A stretch of 64,000 bases of DNA, taken from the NCBI GenBank assembly GCA_018136815.1, contig CM030938.1, positions 5,170,749-5,234,748 of the forward strand, given 5' to 3'. A model generated the notes under the pieces. It searched no databases. It was not told the DNA's origin and was given only the letters and a program-made list of their open reading frames with translations. Shown piece after piece: positions 1 through 9,577 of the stretch. A program made the translations under genes and the position numbers. This DNA is from Isochrysis galbana. Taxonomy: Eukaryota > Haptophyta > Isochrysidales > Isochrysidaceae. Every line of letters starts with the position of its first letter. The first letter of the stretch is position 1.

Positions 1-412
1 TTTGGCGCTTGCTGCCCCAATCGACGAGGCTGCCATTGATGAAGATGAGCCAGCCGCTCGTCGAACGTACTACGTCCCACGATGCGTCGACCATGCCGCG
101 TACCATGCCTTCACCTTGGCGAAAGAGGCCGATGATGGGGCTATCGCCATTGTTCTTGTAGTACTTGAGGCCCATGGTGCCACGGTTCTTGAGGTAGAGA
201 AGGCAATGCAGCGCCGCGTGCCAAAGGTTCACGGTGGGGAACGACATCGCGCGGCAAAGTTGGCCCACCGTGTACGAGATGTCGGGGTTGCTCACCACGG
301 CGGCGTAGAGGAGACTACCGACGAGGCCGCGGTACTTGGTGCCAAACTTGGGATCGAGCTCCTTCTTGATCCGCTCTTTCTCGTCTTGCGCCTCGATGAC
401 GTCCTTGCCGAG
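1..412 (-). pseudogene. Antisense copia RT/RNase H fragment
   Basis: Read on the minus strand, this is a near-copy of the intact element at about 5885-6300: the stretch from the end of reverse transcriptase into RNase H, including the GMVDASWDVVRST-like region. It starts at the window edge, so its true extent is unknown. At about 412 it abruptly joins a second antisense piece that restarts at the 3' end of the coding region, so it is a separate or rearranged fragment and not part of one colinear copy. It cannot encode a working product. Confidence 0.85.
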
Positions 413-1840
413 GTATGCGAACCATGATCAGCCCACGGAACTTGGTGAACTTGTTCGCCGCTAAGGGCTTCGTCATCATGTCGGCCACATTGAGCTCGGT
501 CTGAACGTGGTAGACACGTAACACATTCTTCTGCGTGAGCTCACGCACGTAGAGCTCACGACGATGGATGTGACGGGCCAAACCCTTCATGATGGGATTG
601 TCCGCGAGTGCCTTTGCACCCTTGCTGTCGGACAAGAGCGGGCTTGGTTCCGCTTGCTTCCAACCGAGATCCGCGAGCGTGTTACGGAAGTTCTCGATAC
701 GCTGCGAAGCGAGGGAGGCCGCCATCGTTTCCGCTTCGTTGGCCGACAAGGAGATGCTGTTTTGGCGCTTGCTGCCCCAATCGACGAGGCTTCGCTGAAC
801 GCCACGATGAAGCCAAATGCCTCAAGCCACATGGACAACTTGAGCCACCAATTGCGGCCGGATTGCACCAAGCCATAGAGCGATTGCCCTAAGAGGGCTG
901 CTAGCTCTTGTCCGTGTTCATCGTACTTGCGGTAGTTCTTGGGCATGCGTACCCAAACGCGCTCGTTGGGGGGCAACTCGCTCTGCGTGTACGCGGAGAT
1001 GGCATCGGCGGCGCCCTTGTACGTGCACATGATGACGGAGATGACGCAGAAGAGTCGAAAGCCGCCATGGGAGATGGTTGGCGAGTACGAGAGGTCAAAG
1101 TCAATGCCCGGTACTTGGCGGAAGCCTTGGACGTACATGCGCACCTAGTGGGATGGCGCGTCCCACTTCCTTGATTGGCTTCTCGTCGATGAAGGTCTTG
1201 TTGGTCACCAAGGTGTTGTACTCCTTCATGCGTGCCTCCTCCCACAAGTCTTGTTCATCTTGTGGTAGGTACTTGAGTTGGTGCGGCTTGAAGGGCTTTG
1301 GGAAGCCGATGTAGATGGCGTCGTCGCACACCTCGGTCGCCATCAAGATCTTGTGGCACATCGACGCCGAGTACTCGCTTGCACTCTCGTCGCCCAAGAT
1401 GGTGTTGTCGTTGCCCAAGGTGGAGTAGTCCATCACCGTGTACGGGAGCTCCTCTCCCGCGATGCGGCTTGAGCGGCGTGGCGCGGTGTCCTCCTTGCCA
1501 TCTTCCGACTCGAATGGCCCGCGTTGCACTTCGCCACTTGGCGTAAGCGTGTCGTCATCCTCCTCATCGGACTCGATGATGCGGCGGTGCCGTTGAGGAG
1601 CTCGGATAGGCGGCGTGCTGTCGGAGGTGTTGTCGCTAGCATCCTCTTCCACCTCCGTGATGGGGCCCGAGTAGGAATGCTCCGAGGGCGTGTAGTCCGG
1701 ATCCTCGTGGTCCTCCGGGATGCCAAACGCGTAGATTGAGCCATGCATCTTGCCGTATTGGTCGGTCTTGTCAATGGGGATCTCACCCCCCCTCGTGGTT
1801 TTCCACGGGAACTCGGTCTCCATGAAGGTGGCGTGCACAC
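413..1840 (-). pseudogene. Older antisense copia copy, left part, internally deleted
   Basis: Three antisense blocks in order match the intact element at about 6645-6260 (RNase H and C-terminus), 5570-5220 (reverse transcriptase) and 5185-4490 (integrase C-terminus and linker). The junction near 790 removes about 0.7 kb including the YVDD catalytic region. The junction near 1146 removes about 35 bp. Nucleotide identity to the intact copy is high throughout. The copy continues at 6965 on the other side of the young element, which interrupted it. It is a relic, and it was the insertion target. Confidence 0.85.
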
Positions 1841-1845
1841 CGCTC
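1841..1845 (+). repeat. Target-site duplication, left copy (CGCTC)
   Basis: The five bases before the 5' LTR (CGCTC) are repeated exactly at 6960-6964 after the 3' LTR. Five base pairs is the usual duplication length for copia integrases. Removing the element and one CGCTC restores a continuous reading of the older antisense copy across the site, which confirms the insertion boundary. Confidence 0.93.
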
Positions 1846-2093
1846 TGAGAAGCGCAAGGCTTCATGCAAGGCTTCATGTGTGTCGTGAACACAAGGCCTA
1901 GCTATGGCTAAGTGGTGTGCAAAACATTTGTTCTTGTTGGGGGTTTTGTTTTTGTGTCGGTTACGTGATCGGCGGTTGAGTCGGTTACGGCGGTTGAGTC
2001 GTTTGAACGTGGTTGAGTCGTTTGAACGGAGAACGGACCGTGCAAGGGTAGAGACCCCTAAGAGACAAGTAACAAGACAGCTTTCGCCACTCA
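1846..2093 (+). repeat. 5' LTR of copia element
   Basis: This is a 248-bp LTR that begins TGAGAAGC and ends GCCACTCA, i.e. the TG...CA ends expected of LTRs. By eye it is identical to 6712-6959. It contains a repeated GTTGAGTCG-type motif in its centre. Immediately after it, at about 2096, lies TGGTAC, whose first five bases fit the complement of a tRNA 3' end (TGGTA for initiator Met tRNA). It is a candidate primer-binding site, but the match beyond TGGTA is poor. LTR identity implies very recent insertion. Confidence 0.93.
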
Positions 2094-2123
2094 TCTGGTA
2101 CCCCCGCCGAGAGACAAAGAGAC

Positions 2124-5100
2124 ATGGACAAGAACAATGACAAGATCTTCTTCTACAACAAGGATGGTGCTGAATGGAGAGCATTCAGGCCCAAGTTGCT
2201 CGCGATGGCCGGCAAGAACGGTTGCCGACGTGCGATGCTCAAGAACAAGACGGAAAGCGTCGATGACGCCGACAAGGACAAGGAAGCCACCCAGGTGGAA
2301 CTGAACAAGGCATATGACCTCCTCATCATGTGCATCAAGGATGACAAGCTTGTGGCCACCTTGGATGTGCTCTACACGGATGAGGAGGAAGAGAAGTACG
2401 ACGGCCACCGTGCGTTCAAACACATCGACGAGTTGCACGTGGCGGTCAACACCGAAGACAAGGCTGAAGACAAGAAGATGGAGTATGACACACTCAAGAT
2501 GACCAACCTCCAGGAGTTCCCCTCAAGGGAGGAGGTCACCAACCGCTTTGACAACATGTTTGGCATCTTCCAAGGACTCAAGGGCACCGCGCGCGAAGTC
2601 TCCGTGGCCGAGTTGTGCCTCGACATGAAAGCGAGTTTCATTGGATGTGGAGAAGGAGTCCTTCGTGAAGTGGACAAGGCATGGGGCTCCTTGGAGGTTG
2701 AGCACCGCAAGAGGCCTGATATGGTGCACAAGAACCTTGTGGAGGCAGCGGCCATCGCCCATAAGCATGAGGCGGTGCGCTCCACGGTGCGTCCGGGCCA
2801 ACGTGCAATGCAAGCGTCCAAGACCGAGGATGACACGGATGCTATCAAGAAGGCCTATGAGGCGGGCTTCAAGGCTGGCCAAGGTGGGCGTGGAGGTGGT
2901 AGGAACAACAACAACAAGGACAAGAAGCCCTGCTCCCACTGCGACCGCATGCACGCGGGCATCTGCTGGTCCAACCCCGACACCGCGCACTTGATCGATT
3001 GGGACAAGGTGCCGGAGGGCCTCCAAGCCAAGATCAAGGCCAACCTCTACGATGCCAAGATGAAGAAGGAAAACAAGCAAAGTGGTGGACGCCTCACCTT
3101 CACCTGCAACAAGATATGCGCCACCACGACCAAGAACACCGAGAATGATTCGATGCGCATCCTCATCGACTCGGGCGCCACCGGGGCGGACTACTTCAAC
3201 GACATCAGCTTCTTTCCGGATGGCGTGGATGAGACGCGCACGGACATGGTTGAGGTGGCAAGTGGCAAGGCAATCAAGACTTGGGGCACCGGCACCGCCA
3301 AGTTCCTTGCACTTGTGCGCCCCCAAGCCGGTGCACCCCTTGGATGGCATGTGGTCGAGAAGCCCGACGCATCCTTTGGTCCATTCAAACGCAACATGCT
3401 CTCCACCCACAAGGCGTGCTCACGCAATGATGATATGAAGTGCATCATGGGCAAGGTGAATGGCTTTGAACTTCCTGGAGGTGCATTCATGCCTTTCACC
3501 ATGGGTGACGACTCCCAAGGCTTCTATGTGGACGTACAGCCCATCCCCAAGGGCGAGACGACCAAGGCGTACTCGCTTGGACCGTACACCACCGACAAGC
3601 ACAAGGACATGCACGCCACGCATGAGGAGGCCAAGGAGATTTGGCGCGCGCGCCTTGGATCGCCTAGCGATGAACGCCTCCGCCGCCTGCCGGACTACTC
3701 CGTCGACGTGCCCGCCAACCTCAAGCGCATTCAAGCAAGGAAGGCGGAAGACGTCAACGAGGTCGCGCTCAAGGCCAATGCGCAACGCCGACCCGGAGGC
3801 GGAGGTGGAGGACCATGGATGACAAGCGCCGTCGGGGACGTCATCACCAACGACATCCTAACTATGCCTTGCCGCAGCGTGCTCACGGGCTACAAGTACG
3901 TGGACGTGTTCTACGACGTCTTCTCCGGCCTAGTGTTCGCGTATCCCATGCGCTTCAAGTCGGAGCACCCAACGATGTTGCAGCGCTTCTTGGCGGACAC
4001 GCAAGGGTTCTTCATCGTGAAGCGCTTGCACTCGGACAATGAGCCCGTGCTCAAGAGCGACAAGGTGCAAGAGATCTGCGATAGCAACTTGATCCGCAAG
4101 CAAGAGAGCAACCCGTACGAGCCGTGGGGCAACCCTGCGGAAATCGCGGTCAAGTTGCTCGAGCGCACCATGCGACCATTGCTCCTGGGGTGCAATGCCC
4201 CCCAAGAGTATTGGGAGTTTGCGCTCTATCCCGCGATGGTGATCATCAACCGCATCCCCGGCGCCAAAGACACTGCTCCTCCTCTAGTGCGTGCCGGCAT
4301 CCGCCACACGGTCAACCTGAGCATGCTCAAGGTGTTCGGTTGCAAGGCCATCGTGCAGAAGCCCAAGGCGTATCGCGACAACAACTTGTCGGAGCAAGCA
4401 CAAGAGTGCATCTACTTGGGCCCGGCACGCTACCACACGGGCAACATCTTCATGTCCCTCGAGACGGGCAAGGTGTTTGTGAGCGGTGTGCACGCCACCT
4501 TCATGGAGACCGAGTTCCCGTGGAAAACCACGAGGGGGGGTGAGATCCCCATTGACAAGACCGACCAATACGGCAAGATGCATGGCTCAATCTACGCGTT
4601 TGGCATCCCGGAGGACCACGAGGATCCGGACTACACGCCCTCGGAGCATTCCTACTCGGGCCCCATCACGGAGGTGGAAGAGGATGCTAGCGACAACACC
4701 TCCGACAGCACGCCGCCTATCCGAGCTCCTCAACGGCACCGCCGCATCATCGAGTCCGATGAGGAGGATGACGACACGCTTACGCCAAGTGGCGAAGTGC
4801 AACGCGGGCCATTCGAGTCGGAAGATGGCAAGGAGGACACCGCGCCACGCCGCTCAAGCCGCATCGCGGGAGAGGAGCTCCCGTACACGGTGATGGACTA
4901 CTCCACCTTGGGCAACGACAACACCATCTTGGGCGACGAGAGTGCAAGCGAGTACTCGGCGTCGATGTGCCACAAGATCTTGATGGCGACCGAGGTGTGC
5001 GACGACGCCATCTACATCGGCTTCCCAAAGCCCTTCAAGCCGCACCAACTCAAGTACCTACCACAAGATGAACAAGACTTGTGGGAGGAGGCACGCATGA

Positions 5101-6647
5101 AGGAGTACAACACCTTGGTGACCAACAAGACCTTCATCGACGAGAAGCCAATCAAGGAAGTGGGACGCGCCATCCCACTAGGTGAGACCCTCCGCTACAA
5201 GCGCGACGGCATCCGCAAGTCACGCATGTACGTCCAAGGCTTCCGCCAAGTACCGGGCATTGACTTTGACCTCTCGTACTCGCCAACCATCTCCCATGGC
5301 GGCTTTCGACTCTTCTGCGTCATCTCCGTCATCATGTGCACGTACAAGGGCGCCGCCGATGCCATCTCCGCGTACACGCAGAGCGAGTTGCCCCCCAACG
5401 AGCGCGTTTGGGTACGCATGCCCAAGAACTACCGCAAGTACGATGAACACGGACAAGAGCTAGCAGCCCTCTTAGGGCAATCGCTCTATGGCTTGGTGCA
5501 ATCCGGCCGCAATTGGTGGCTCAAGTTGTCCATGTGGCTTGAGGCATTTGGCTTCATCGTGGCGTTCAGCGAGCCATGCCTTTACGTGCTCCGTGATGAG
5601 GATTCCTTCATGGTCATGGCCACGTACGTGGACGACATGCCGTGGGGCTCCAATGACATGAAGCTCGTGCGCAAGGTGTTTGAGGCCATGGAGAAGGATG
5701 GCTTCAAGCTCACTTGGCATGAAGGTCTCGATGAAGTACTTGGAGCCCAACTCAAGGAAGTGAGTGATGGAATCATTCTTCACCAAGGAGACTACATCAA
5801 CAAGATGGTGGGCGCGCACCTCGAAGAGATGACCAAGTACGAGGACACGTTGCGCAACACCGTCGACACGCCATGCAACTCGTACCTCGGCAAGGACGTC
5901 ATCGAGGCGCAAGACGAGAAAGAGCGGATCAAGGCGGAGCTCGATCCCAAGTTTGGCACCAAGTACCGCGGCCTTGTCGGTAGTCTCCTCTACGCCGCCG
6001 TGGTGAGCAACCCCGACATCTCGTACACGGTGGGCCAACTTTGCCGCGCGATGTCGTTCCCCACCGTGAACCTTTGGCAGGCGGCGCTGCATTGCCTTCT
6101 CTACCTCAAGAACCGTGGCACCATGGGCCTCAAGTACTACAAGAACAATGGCGATAGCCCCATCATCGGCCTCTTTCGTCAAGGTGAAGGCATGGTACGC
6201 GGCATGGTCGACGCATCGTGGGACGTAGTACGTTCGACGAGCGGTTGGCTCATCTTCATCAATGGTAGCCTCGTCGATTGGGGCAGCAAGCGCCAAAACA
6301 GCATCTCCTTGTCGGCCAATGAAGCGGAAACGATGGCGGCCTCCCTTGCTTCGCAACGTATCGAGAACTTCCGTAACACGCTCGCGGATCTCGGTTGGAA
6401 GCAAGCGGAGCCAAGTCCGCTCTTGTCCGACAGCAAGGGTGCAAAGGCACTCGCGGACAATCCCATCATGAAGGGTTTGGCCCGTCACATCCATCGTCGT
6501 GAGCTCTACGTGCGTGAGCTCACGCAGAAGAATGTGTTACGTGTCTACCACGTTCAGACCGAGCTCAATGTGGCCGACATGATGACGAAGCCCTTAGCTG
6601 CGAACAAGTTCACCAAGTTCCGTGGGCTGATCATGGTTCGCATTTGA
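2124..6647 (+). CDS. Ty1/copia Gag-Pol polyprotein, intact
   Basis: A single uninterrupted 1507-codon frame, starting at the first ATG after the LTR. Domains in order: Gag (about 1-290) with a variant zinc knuckle CSHCDRMHAGIC (C-x2-C-x3-H-x3-C, about 275); aspartic protease with DSGA (about 348); a pre-integrase segment (IWRARLGSPSDERL, about 510); integrase core with the expected acidic residues in ITND, HSDNE and NPAE (about 575-680); a Ser/Asp/Glu-rich linker (850-950); reverse transcriptase with YVDD (about 1170); and RNase H ending with NVADMMTKPL. The order protease-integrase-RT-RNase H defines the copia superfamily. Gag and Pol share one frame with no frameshift signal, so their ratio would need another mechanism. 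Nothing is visibly broken, so the element may be autonomous. Transcription would start in the upstream LTR. Confidence 0.96.
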   Translation: MDKNNDKIFFYNKDGAEWRAFRPKLLAMAGKNGCRRAMLKNKTESVDDADKDKEATQVELNKAYDLLIMCIKDDKLVATLDVLYTDEEEEKYDGHRAFKHIDELHVAVNTEDKAEDKKMEYDTLKMTNLQEFPSREEVTNRFDNMFGIFQGLKGTAREVSVAELCLDMKASFIGCGEGVLREVDKAWGSLEVEHRKRPDMVHKNLVEAAAIAHKHEAVRSTVRPGQRAMQASKTEDDTDAIKKAYEAGFKAGQGGRGGGRNNNNKDKKPCSHCDRMHAGICWSNPDTAHLIDWDKVPEGLQAKIKANLYDAKMKKENKQSGGRLTFTCNKICATTTKNTENDSMRILIDSGATGADYFNDISFFPDGVDETRTDMVEVASGKAIKTWGTGTAKFLALVRPQAGAPLGWHVVEKPDASFGPFKRNMLSTHKACSRNDDMKCIMGKVNGFELPGGAFMPFTMGDDSQGFYVDVQPIPKGETTKAYSLGPYTTDKHKDMHATHEEAKEIWRARLGSPSDERLRRLPDYSVDVPANLKRIQARKAEDVNEVALKANAQRRPGGGGGGPWMTSAVGDVITNDILTMPCRSVLTGYKYVDVFYDVFSGLVFAYPMRFKSEHPTMLQRFLADTQGFFIVKRLHSDNEPVLKSDKVQEICDSNLIRKQESNPYEPWGNPAEIAVKLLERTMRPLLLGCNAPQEYWEFALYPAMVIINRIPGAKDTAPPLVRAGIRHTVNLSMLKVFGCKAIVQKPKAYRDNNLSEQAQECIYLGPARYHTGNIFMSLETGKVFVSGVHATFMETEFPWKTTRGGEIPIDKTDQYGKMHGSIYAFGIPEDHEDPDYTPSEHSYSGPITEVEEDASDNTSDSTPPIRAPQRHRRIIESDEEDDDTLTPSGEVQRGPFESEDGKEDTAPRRSSRIAGEELPYTVMDYSTLGNDNTILGDESASEYSASMCHKILMATEVCDDAIYIGFPKPFKPHQLKYLPQDEQDLWEEARMKEYNTLVTNKTFIDEKPIKEVGRAIPLGETLRYKRDGIRKSRMYVQGFRQVPGIDFDLSYSPTISHGGFRLFCVISVIMCTYKGAADAISAYTQSELPPNERVWVRMPKNYRKYDEHGQELAALLGQSLYGLVQSGRNWWLKLSMWLEAFGFIVAFSEPCLYVLRDEDSFMVMATYVDDMPWGSNDMKLVRKVFEAMEKDGFKLTWHEGLDEVLGAQLKEVSDGIILHQGDYINKMVGAHLEEMTKYEDTLRNTVDTPCNSYLGKDVIEAQDEKERIKAELDPKFGTKYRGLVGSLLYAAVVSNPDISYTVGQLCRAMSFPTVNLWQAALHCLLYLKNRGTMGLKYYKNNGDSPIIGLFRQGEGMVRGMVDASWDVVRSTSGWLIFINGSLVDWGSKRQNSISLSANEAETMAASLASQRIENFRNTLADLGWKQAEPSPLLSDSKGAKALADNPIMKGLARHIHRRELYVRELTQKNVLRVYHVQTELNVADMMTKPLAANKFTKFRGLIMVRI

Positions 6648-6700
6648 GATCTTGCTGCCTTGCGAATCCCTCATTTGTTGCCCTTCTCCAGGGGATCAGG

Positions 6701-6711
6701 TCAAGGGGGGG
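6701..6711 (+). other. Polypurine tract of copia element
   Basis: A short tract ending AAGGGGGGG lies directly against the 3' LTR start. This is the expected position and composition of the plus-strand primer for reverse transcription. Confidence 0.8.
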
Positions 6712-6959
6712 TGAGAAGCGCAAGGCTTCATGCAAGGCTTCATGTGTGTCGTGAACACAAGGCCTAGCTATGGCTAAGTGGTGTGCAAAACATTTGTTCT
6801 TGTTGGGGGTTTTGTTTTTGTGTCGGTTACGTGATCGGCGGTTGAGTCGGTTACGGCGGTTGAGTCGTTTGAACGTGGTTGAGTCGTTTGAACGGAGAAC
6901 GGACCGTGCAAGGGTAGAGACCCCTAAGAGACAAGTAACAAGACAGCTTTCGCCACTCA
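6712..6959 (+). repeat. 3' LTR of copia element
   Basis: A 248-bp repeat with the same sequence, by eye, as the 5' LTR, with TG...CA termini. It follows the polypurine tract and is followed by the second CGCTC target duplication at 6960-6964. Confidence 0.93.
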
Positions 6960-6964
6960 CGCTC

Positions 6965-7757
6965 ACAAACACCTTGCCCGTCTCGAGGGACATGAAGATG
7001 TTGCCCGTGTGGTAGCGTGCCGGGCCCAAGTAGATGCACTCTTGTGCTTGCTCCGACAAGTTGTTGTCGCGATACGCCTTGGGCTTCTGCACGATGGCCT
7101 TGCAACCGAACACCTTGAGCATGCTCAGGTTGACCGTGTGGCGGATGCCGGCACGCACTAGAGGAGGAGCAGTGTCTTTGGCGCCGGGGATGCGGTTGAT
7201 GATCACCATCGCGGGATAGAGCGCAAACTCCCAATACTCTTGGGGGGCATTGCACCCCAGGAGCAATGGTCGCATGGTGCGCTCGAGCAACTTGACCGCG
7301 ATTTCCGCAGGGTTGCCCCACGGCTCGTACGGGTTGCTCTCTTGCTTGCGGATCAAGTTGCTATCGCAGATCTCTTGCACCTTGTCGCTCTTGAGCACGG
7401 GCTCATTGTCCGAGTGCAAGCGCTTCACGATGAAGAACCCTTGCGTGTCCGCCAAGAAGCGCTGCAACATCGTTGGGTGCTCCGACTTGAAGCGCATGGG
7501 ATACGCGAACACTAGGCCGGAGAAGACGTCGTAGAACACGTCCACGTACTTGTAGCCCGTGAGCACGCTGCGGCAAGGCATAGTTAGGATGTCGTTGGTG
7601 ATGACGTCCCCGACGGCGCTTGTCATCCATGGTCCTCCACCTCCGCCTCCGGGTCGGCGTTGCGCATTGGCCTTGAGCGCGACCTCGTTGACGTCTTCCG
7701 CCTTCCTTGCTTGAATGCGCTTGAGGTTGGCGGGCACGTCGACGGAGTAGTCCGGCA
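6965..7757 (-). pseudogene. Older antisense copia copy, right part (integrase)
   Basis: This continues the antisense copy interrupted by the young element. On the minus strand it runs from about element position 4490 back to 3685 and covers most of the integrase core. It ends at an inverted junction near 7757, where the sequence turns round and repeats the same region in the plus orientation. With the left part, it forms one internally deleted, disrupted relic. Confidence 0.85.
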
Positions 7758-8023
7758 GGCCGCCAACCTCAAGCGCCTTCAAGCAAGGAAGGCGGAAGAC
7801 GCCAACGAGGTCGCGCTCAAGGCCAATGCGCAACGTCGACCCGGAGGCGGAGGAGGAGGACCATGGATGACAAGCGCCGTTGGGGACGTTATCACCAACG
7901 ACATCCTCACTATGCCTTGCCGCAGCGTGCTCACGGGCTACAAGTACGTGGACGTGTTCTACGACGTCTTCTCCGGCCTCGTGTTCGCGTATCCCATGCG
8001 CTTCAAGTCGGAGCATCCAACGA
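7486..8023. repeat. Foldback inverted repeat, about 260-bp arms
   Basis: The left arm (about 7486-7733) is the reverse complement of the right arm (7762-8023) with about a dozen differences. Only about 28 bp separate the arms. Both arms derive from the same integrase segment of the copia element. A transcript across it would form a long near-perfect hairpin. Confidence 0.8.
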
Positions 8024-8339
8024 GGCGGCCTCCCTCGCTTCGCAGCGTATCGAGAACTTCCGTAACACGCTCGCGGATCTCGGTTGGAAGCAAGCGGAAC
8101 CAAGCCCGCTCTTGTCCGACAGCAAGGGTGCAAAGGCACTCGCGGACAATCCCATCATGAAGGGTTTGGCCCGTCACATCCATCGTCGTGAGCTCTACGT
8201 GCGTGAGCTCACGCAGAAGAATGTGTTACGTGTCTACCACGTTCAGACCGAGCTCAATGTGGCCGACATGATGACGAAGCCCTTAGCGGCGAACAAGTTC
8301 ACCAAGTTCCGTGGGCTGATCATGGTTCGCATCTGAGAT
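7762..8339 (+). pseudogene. Plus-strand copia chimera: integrase fused to RNase H
   Basis: The first about 260 bp repeat element positions 3714-3975 (start of integrase). They then jump at about 8023 to the RNase H end (about 6340 to the stop codon), leaving out the rest of integrase and all of reverse transcriptase. The reading frame is kept across the jump, but the fused product lacks most catalytic domains. The first 260 bp form an inverted repeat with 7486-7733. Confidence 0.8.
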
Positions 8340-8346
8340 CTTGCTG

Positions 8347-8540
8347 TCCGTTCAAACGACTCAACCGCCGTAACCGACTCAACCGCCGTAACCGACTCAA
8401 CCGCCAGTCACGTAACCGACACAAAAACAAAACCCCAACAAGAACAAATGCTTTGCACACCACCTAGCCATAGCTAGGCCTTGGGTTCACGACGCACATT
8501 AAGCCTTGCATGAAGCCTTGTATGAAGCCTTGCGCTTCTC
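8347..8540 (-). repeat. Inverted copia LTR fragment
   Basis: This is the reverse complement of the LTR 5' two-thirds. It ends in the reverse complement of the LTR start (GCGCTTCTCA). It differs from the young LTR at several positions and has an extra GTAACCGACTCAACCGCC unit. It belongs to an older copy. Confidence 0.8.
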
Positions 8541-8736
8541 AGAGCTCACGCAGAAGAATGTGTTACGTGTCTACCACGTTCAGACCGAGCTCAATGTGGC
8601 CGACATGATGACGAAGCCCTTAGCGGCGAACAAGTTCACCAAGTTCCGTGGGCTGATCATGGTTCGCATCTGAGATCTTGCTGCCTTGCGAATCCCTCAT
8701 TTGTTGCCCTTCTCCGGGGGATCAGGTCAAGGGGCG
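8541..8736 (+). pseudogene. Copia C-terminal and 3' non-coding fragment
   Basis: This repeats the last about 110 bp of the Pol frame (the NVADMMTKPL end) and the short 3' non-coding stretch as far as the polypurine tract. It then breaks into an antisense linker fragment. It is a third copy of this 3' end in the window, besides 6540-6700 and 8190-8346. Confidence 0.8.
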
Positions 8737-8850
8737 TTGTCGCTAGTGTCCTCTTCCACCTCCGTGATGGGTCCCGAGTAGGAATGCTCCGAGGGCGTGT
8801 AGTCCGGATCCTCGTGGTCCTCCGGGATGCTAAACGCGTAGATTGAGCCG
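8737..8850 (-). pseudogene. Antisense copia linker fragment
   Basis: This matches the reverse complement of about 4590-4705 of the intact element (linker between integrase and RT) with a few substitutions. It is followed by about 230 bp (8851-9083) that match nothing else seen in the window, and then by another inverted LTR fragment. Confidence 0.78.
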
Positions 8851-9083
8851 CGACAAGTGGGCACGCGATACCCATGTGATCTGCTTGATCTACCTCTGGA
8901 GCTCGTACTGGGATTCCGAAGACGCCTTTCAAGACGTTCACGTTATGGACAGCGACGCGAATCTACTCCAGAGAATCGATCCAAGCCGTCGGCAGAGCAA
9001 CCTGTTGTTCCCCGGGTTAGTCGAGAAGATACGTGTCTTTCTTGCTGGAGAAGAGCAACGCCATATATGTGCGCCACATAGCA
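8851..9083. other. Unmatched DNA inside the copia nest
   Basis: These bases do not match the intact copia element. Short open frames exist but none can be assigned. The piece is bounded on both sides by copia fragments. It may be host filler DNA captured during rearrangement or a divergent element segment. Confidence 0.4.
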
Positions 9084-9203
9084 AGCCGTAACCGACTCAA
9101 CCGCCGTAACCGACTCAACCGCCGATCACGTAACCGACACATAAACAAAACCCCAACAAGAACAAATGCTTTACACACCACCTAGCCATAGCTAGGCCTT
9201 AGG
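9084..9203 (-). repeat. Inverted copia LTR fragment, distal
   Basis: This is the reverse complement of the central LTR, with the repeated GTAACCGACTCAACCGCC units, ending in CTAGGCCTTA. It is the right-hand limit of recognisable copia sequence. Confidence 0.78.
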
Positions 9204-9460
9204 ACAGACCTGGAGTGTAAAAAGAAGTGCGCGCAGGTCGGATTCGAAAGTGGGTTGATGAATGTGAAGGTGAAGGTGAACACTCAAGTGGCCACCATTC
9301 CACATTCCACTCAAAGAGAGAAACCCGCGCTCGCGAGTAGCTGCCCCGGCAACAAGGGAGGAGCTGTGGGGCAGAGGTCTCCAATACATAATAGTAGTAT
9401 ACTGGAGTGAAAAAAAAGAAGCGCGCGCGGGTCGGATTCGAACCACCCCCCTTTTCCGGG
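9204..9460 (-). repeat. Short duplicated repeat with a box-B-like motif
   Basis: Two related units (about 9210-9245 and 9400-9450) share a purine/T tract, a GCGCGC segment and GTCGGATTCGAA. On the minus strand the second unit contains GGTTCGAATCC, a perfect fit to the RNA polymerase III box B, followed by a run of eight T. No convincing box A or foldable tRNA is present, because the T-stem does not pair. It could be a degraded tRNA-derived SINE. Confidence 0.35.
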
Positions 9461-9577
9461 GTTTGAGGCATGTACTAGGGTTAAAAACTTTCATAAACAA
9501 GAAGAAACTCTAACAAGTAGGTCGCGTCCCGAGACGAGACGGTCAGGTCAGCTGGTGAACTCTCTCTCTGTTGTGAG

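Noticed and set aside
2523-6494. Long antisense and out-of-frame ORFs across the copia element
   Set aside because: They mirror the GC-rich codon structure of the real Gag-Pol frame and have no domains of their own.
9400-9460. A possible tRNA gene on the minus strand
   Set aside because: The T-loop/box-B motif is perfect, but the T-stem does not pair and no acceptor, D or anticodon arms can be built.
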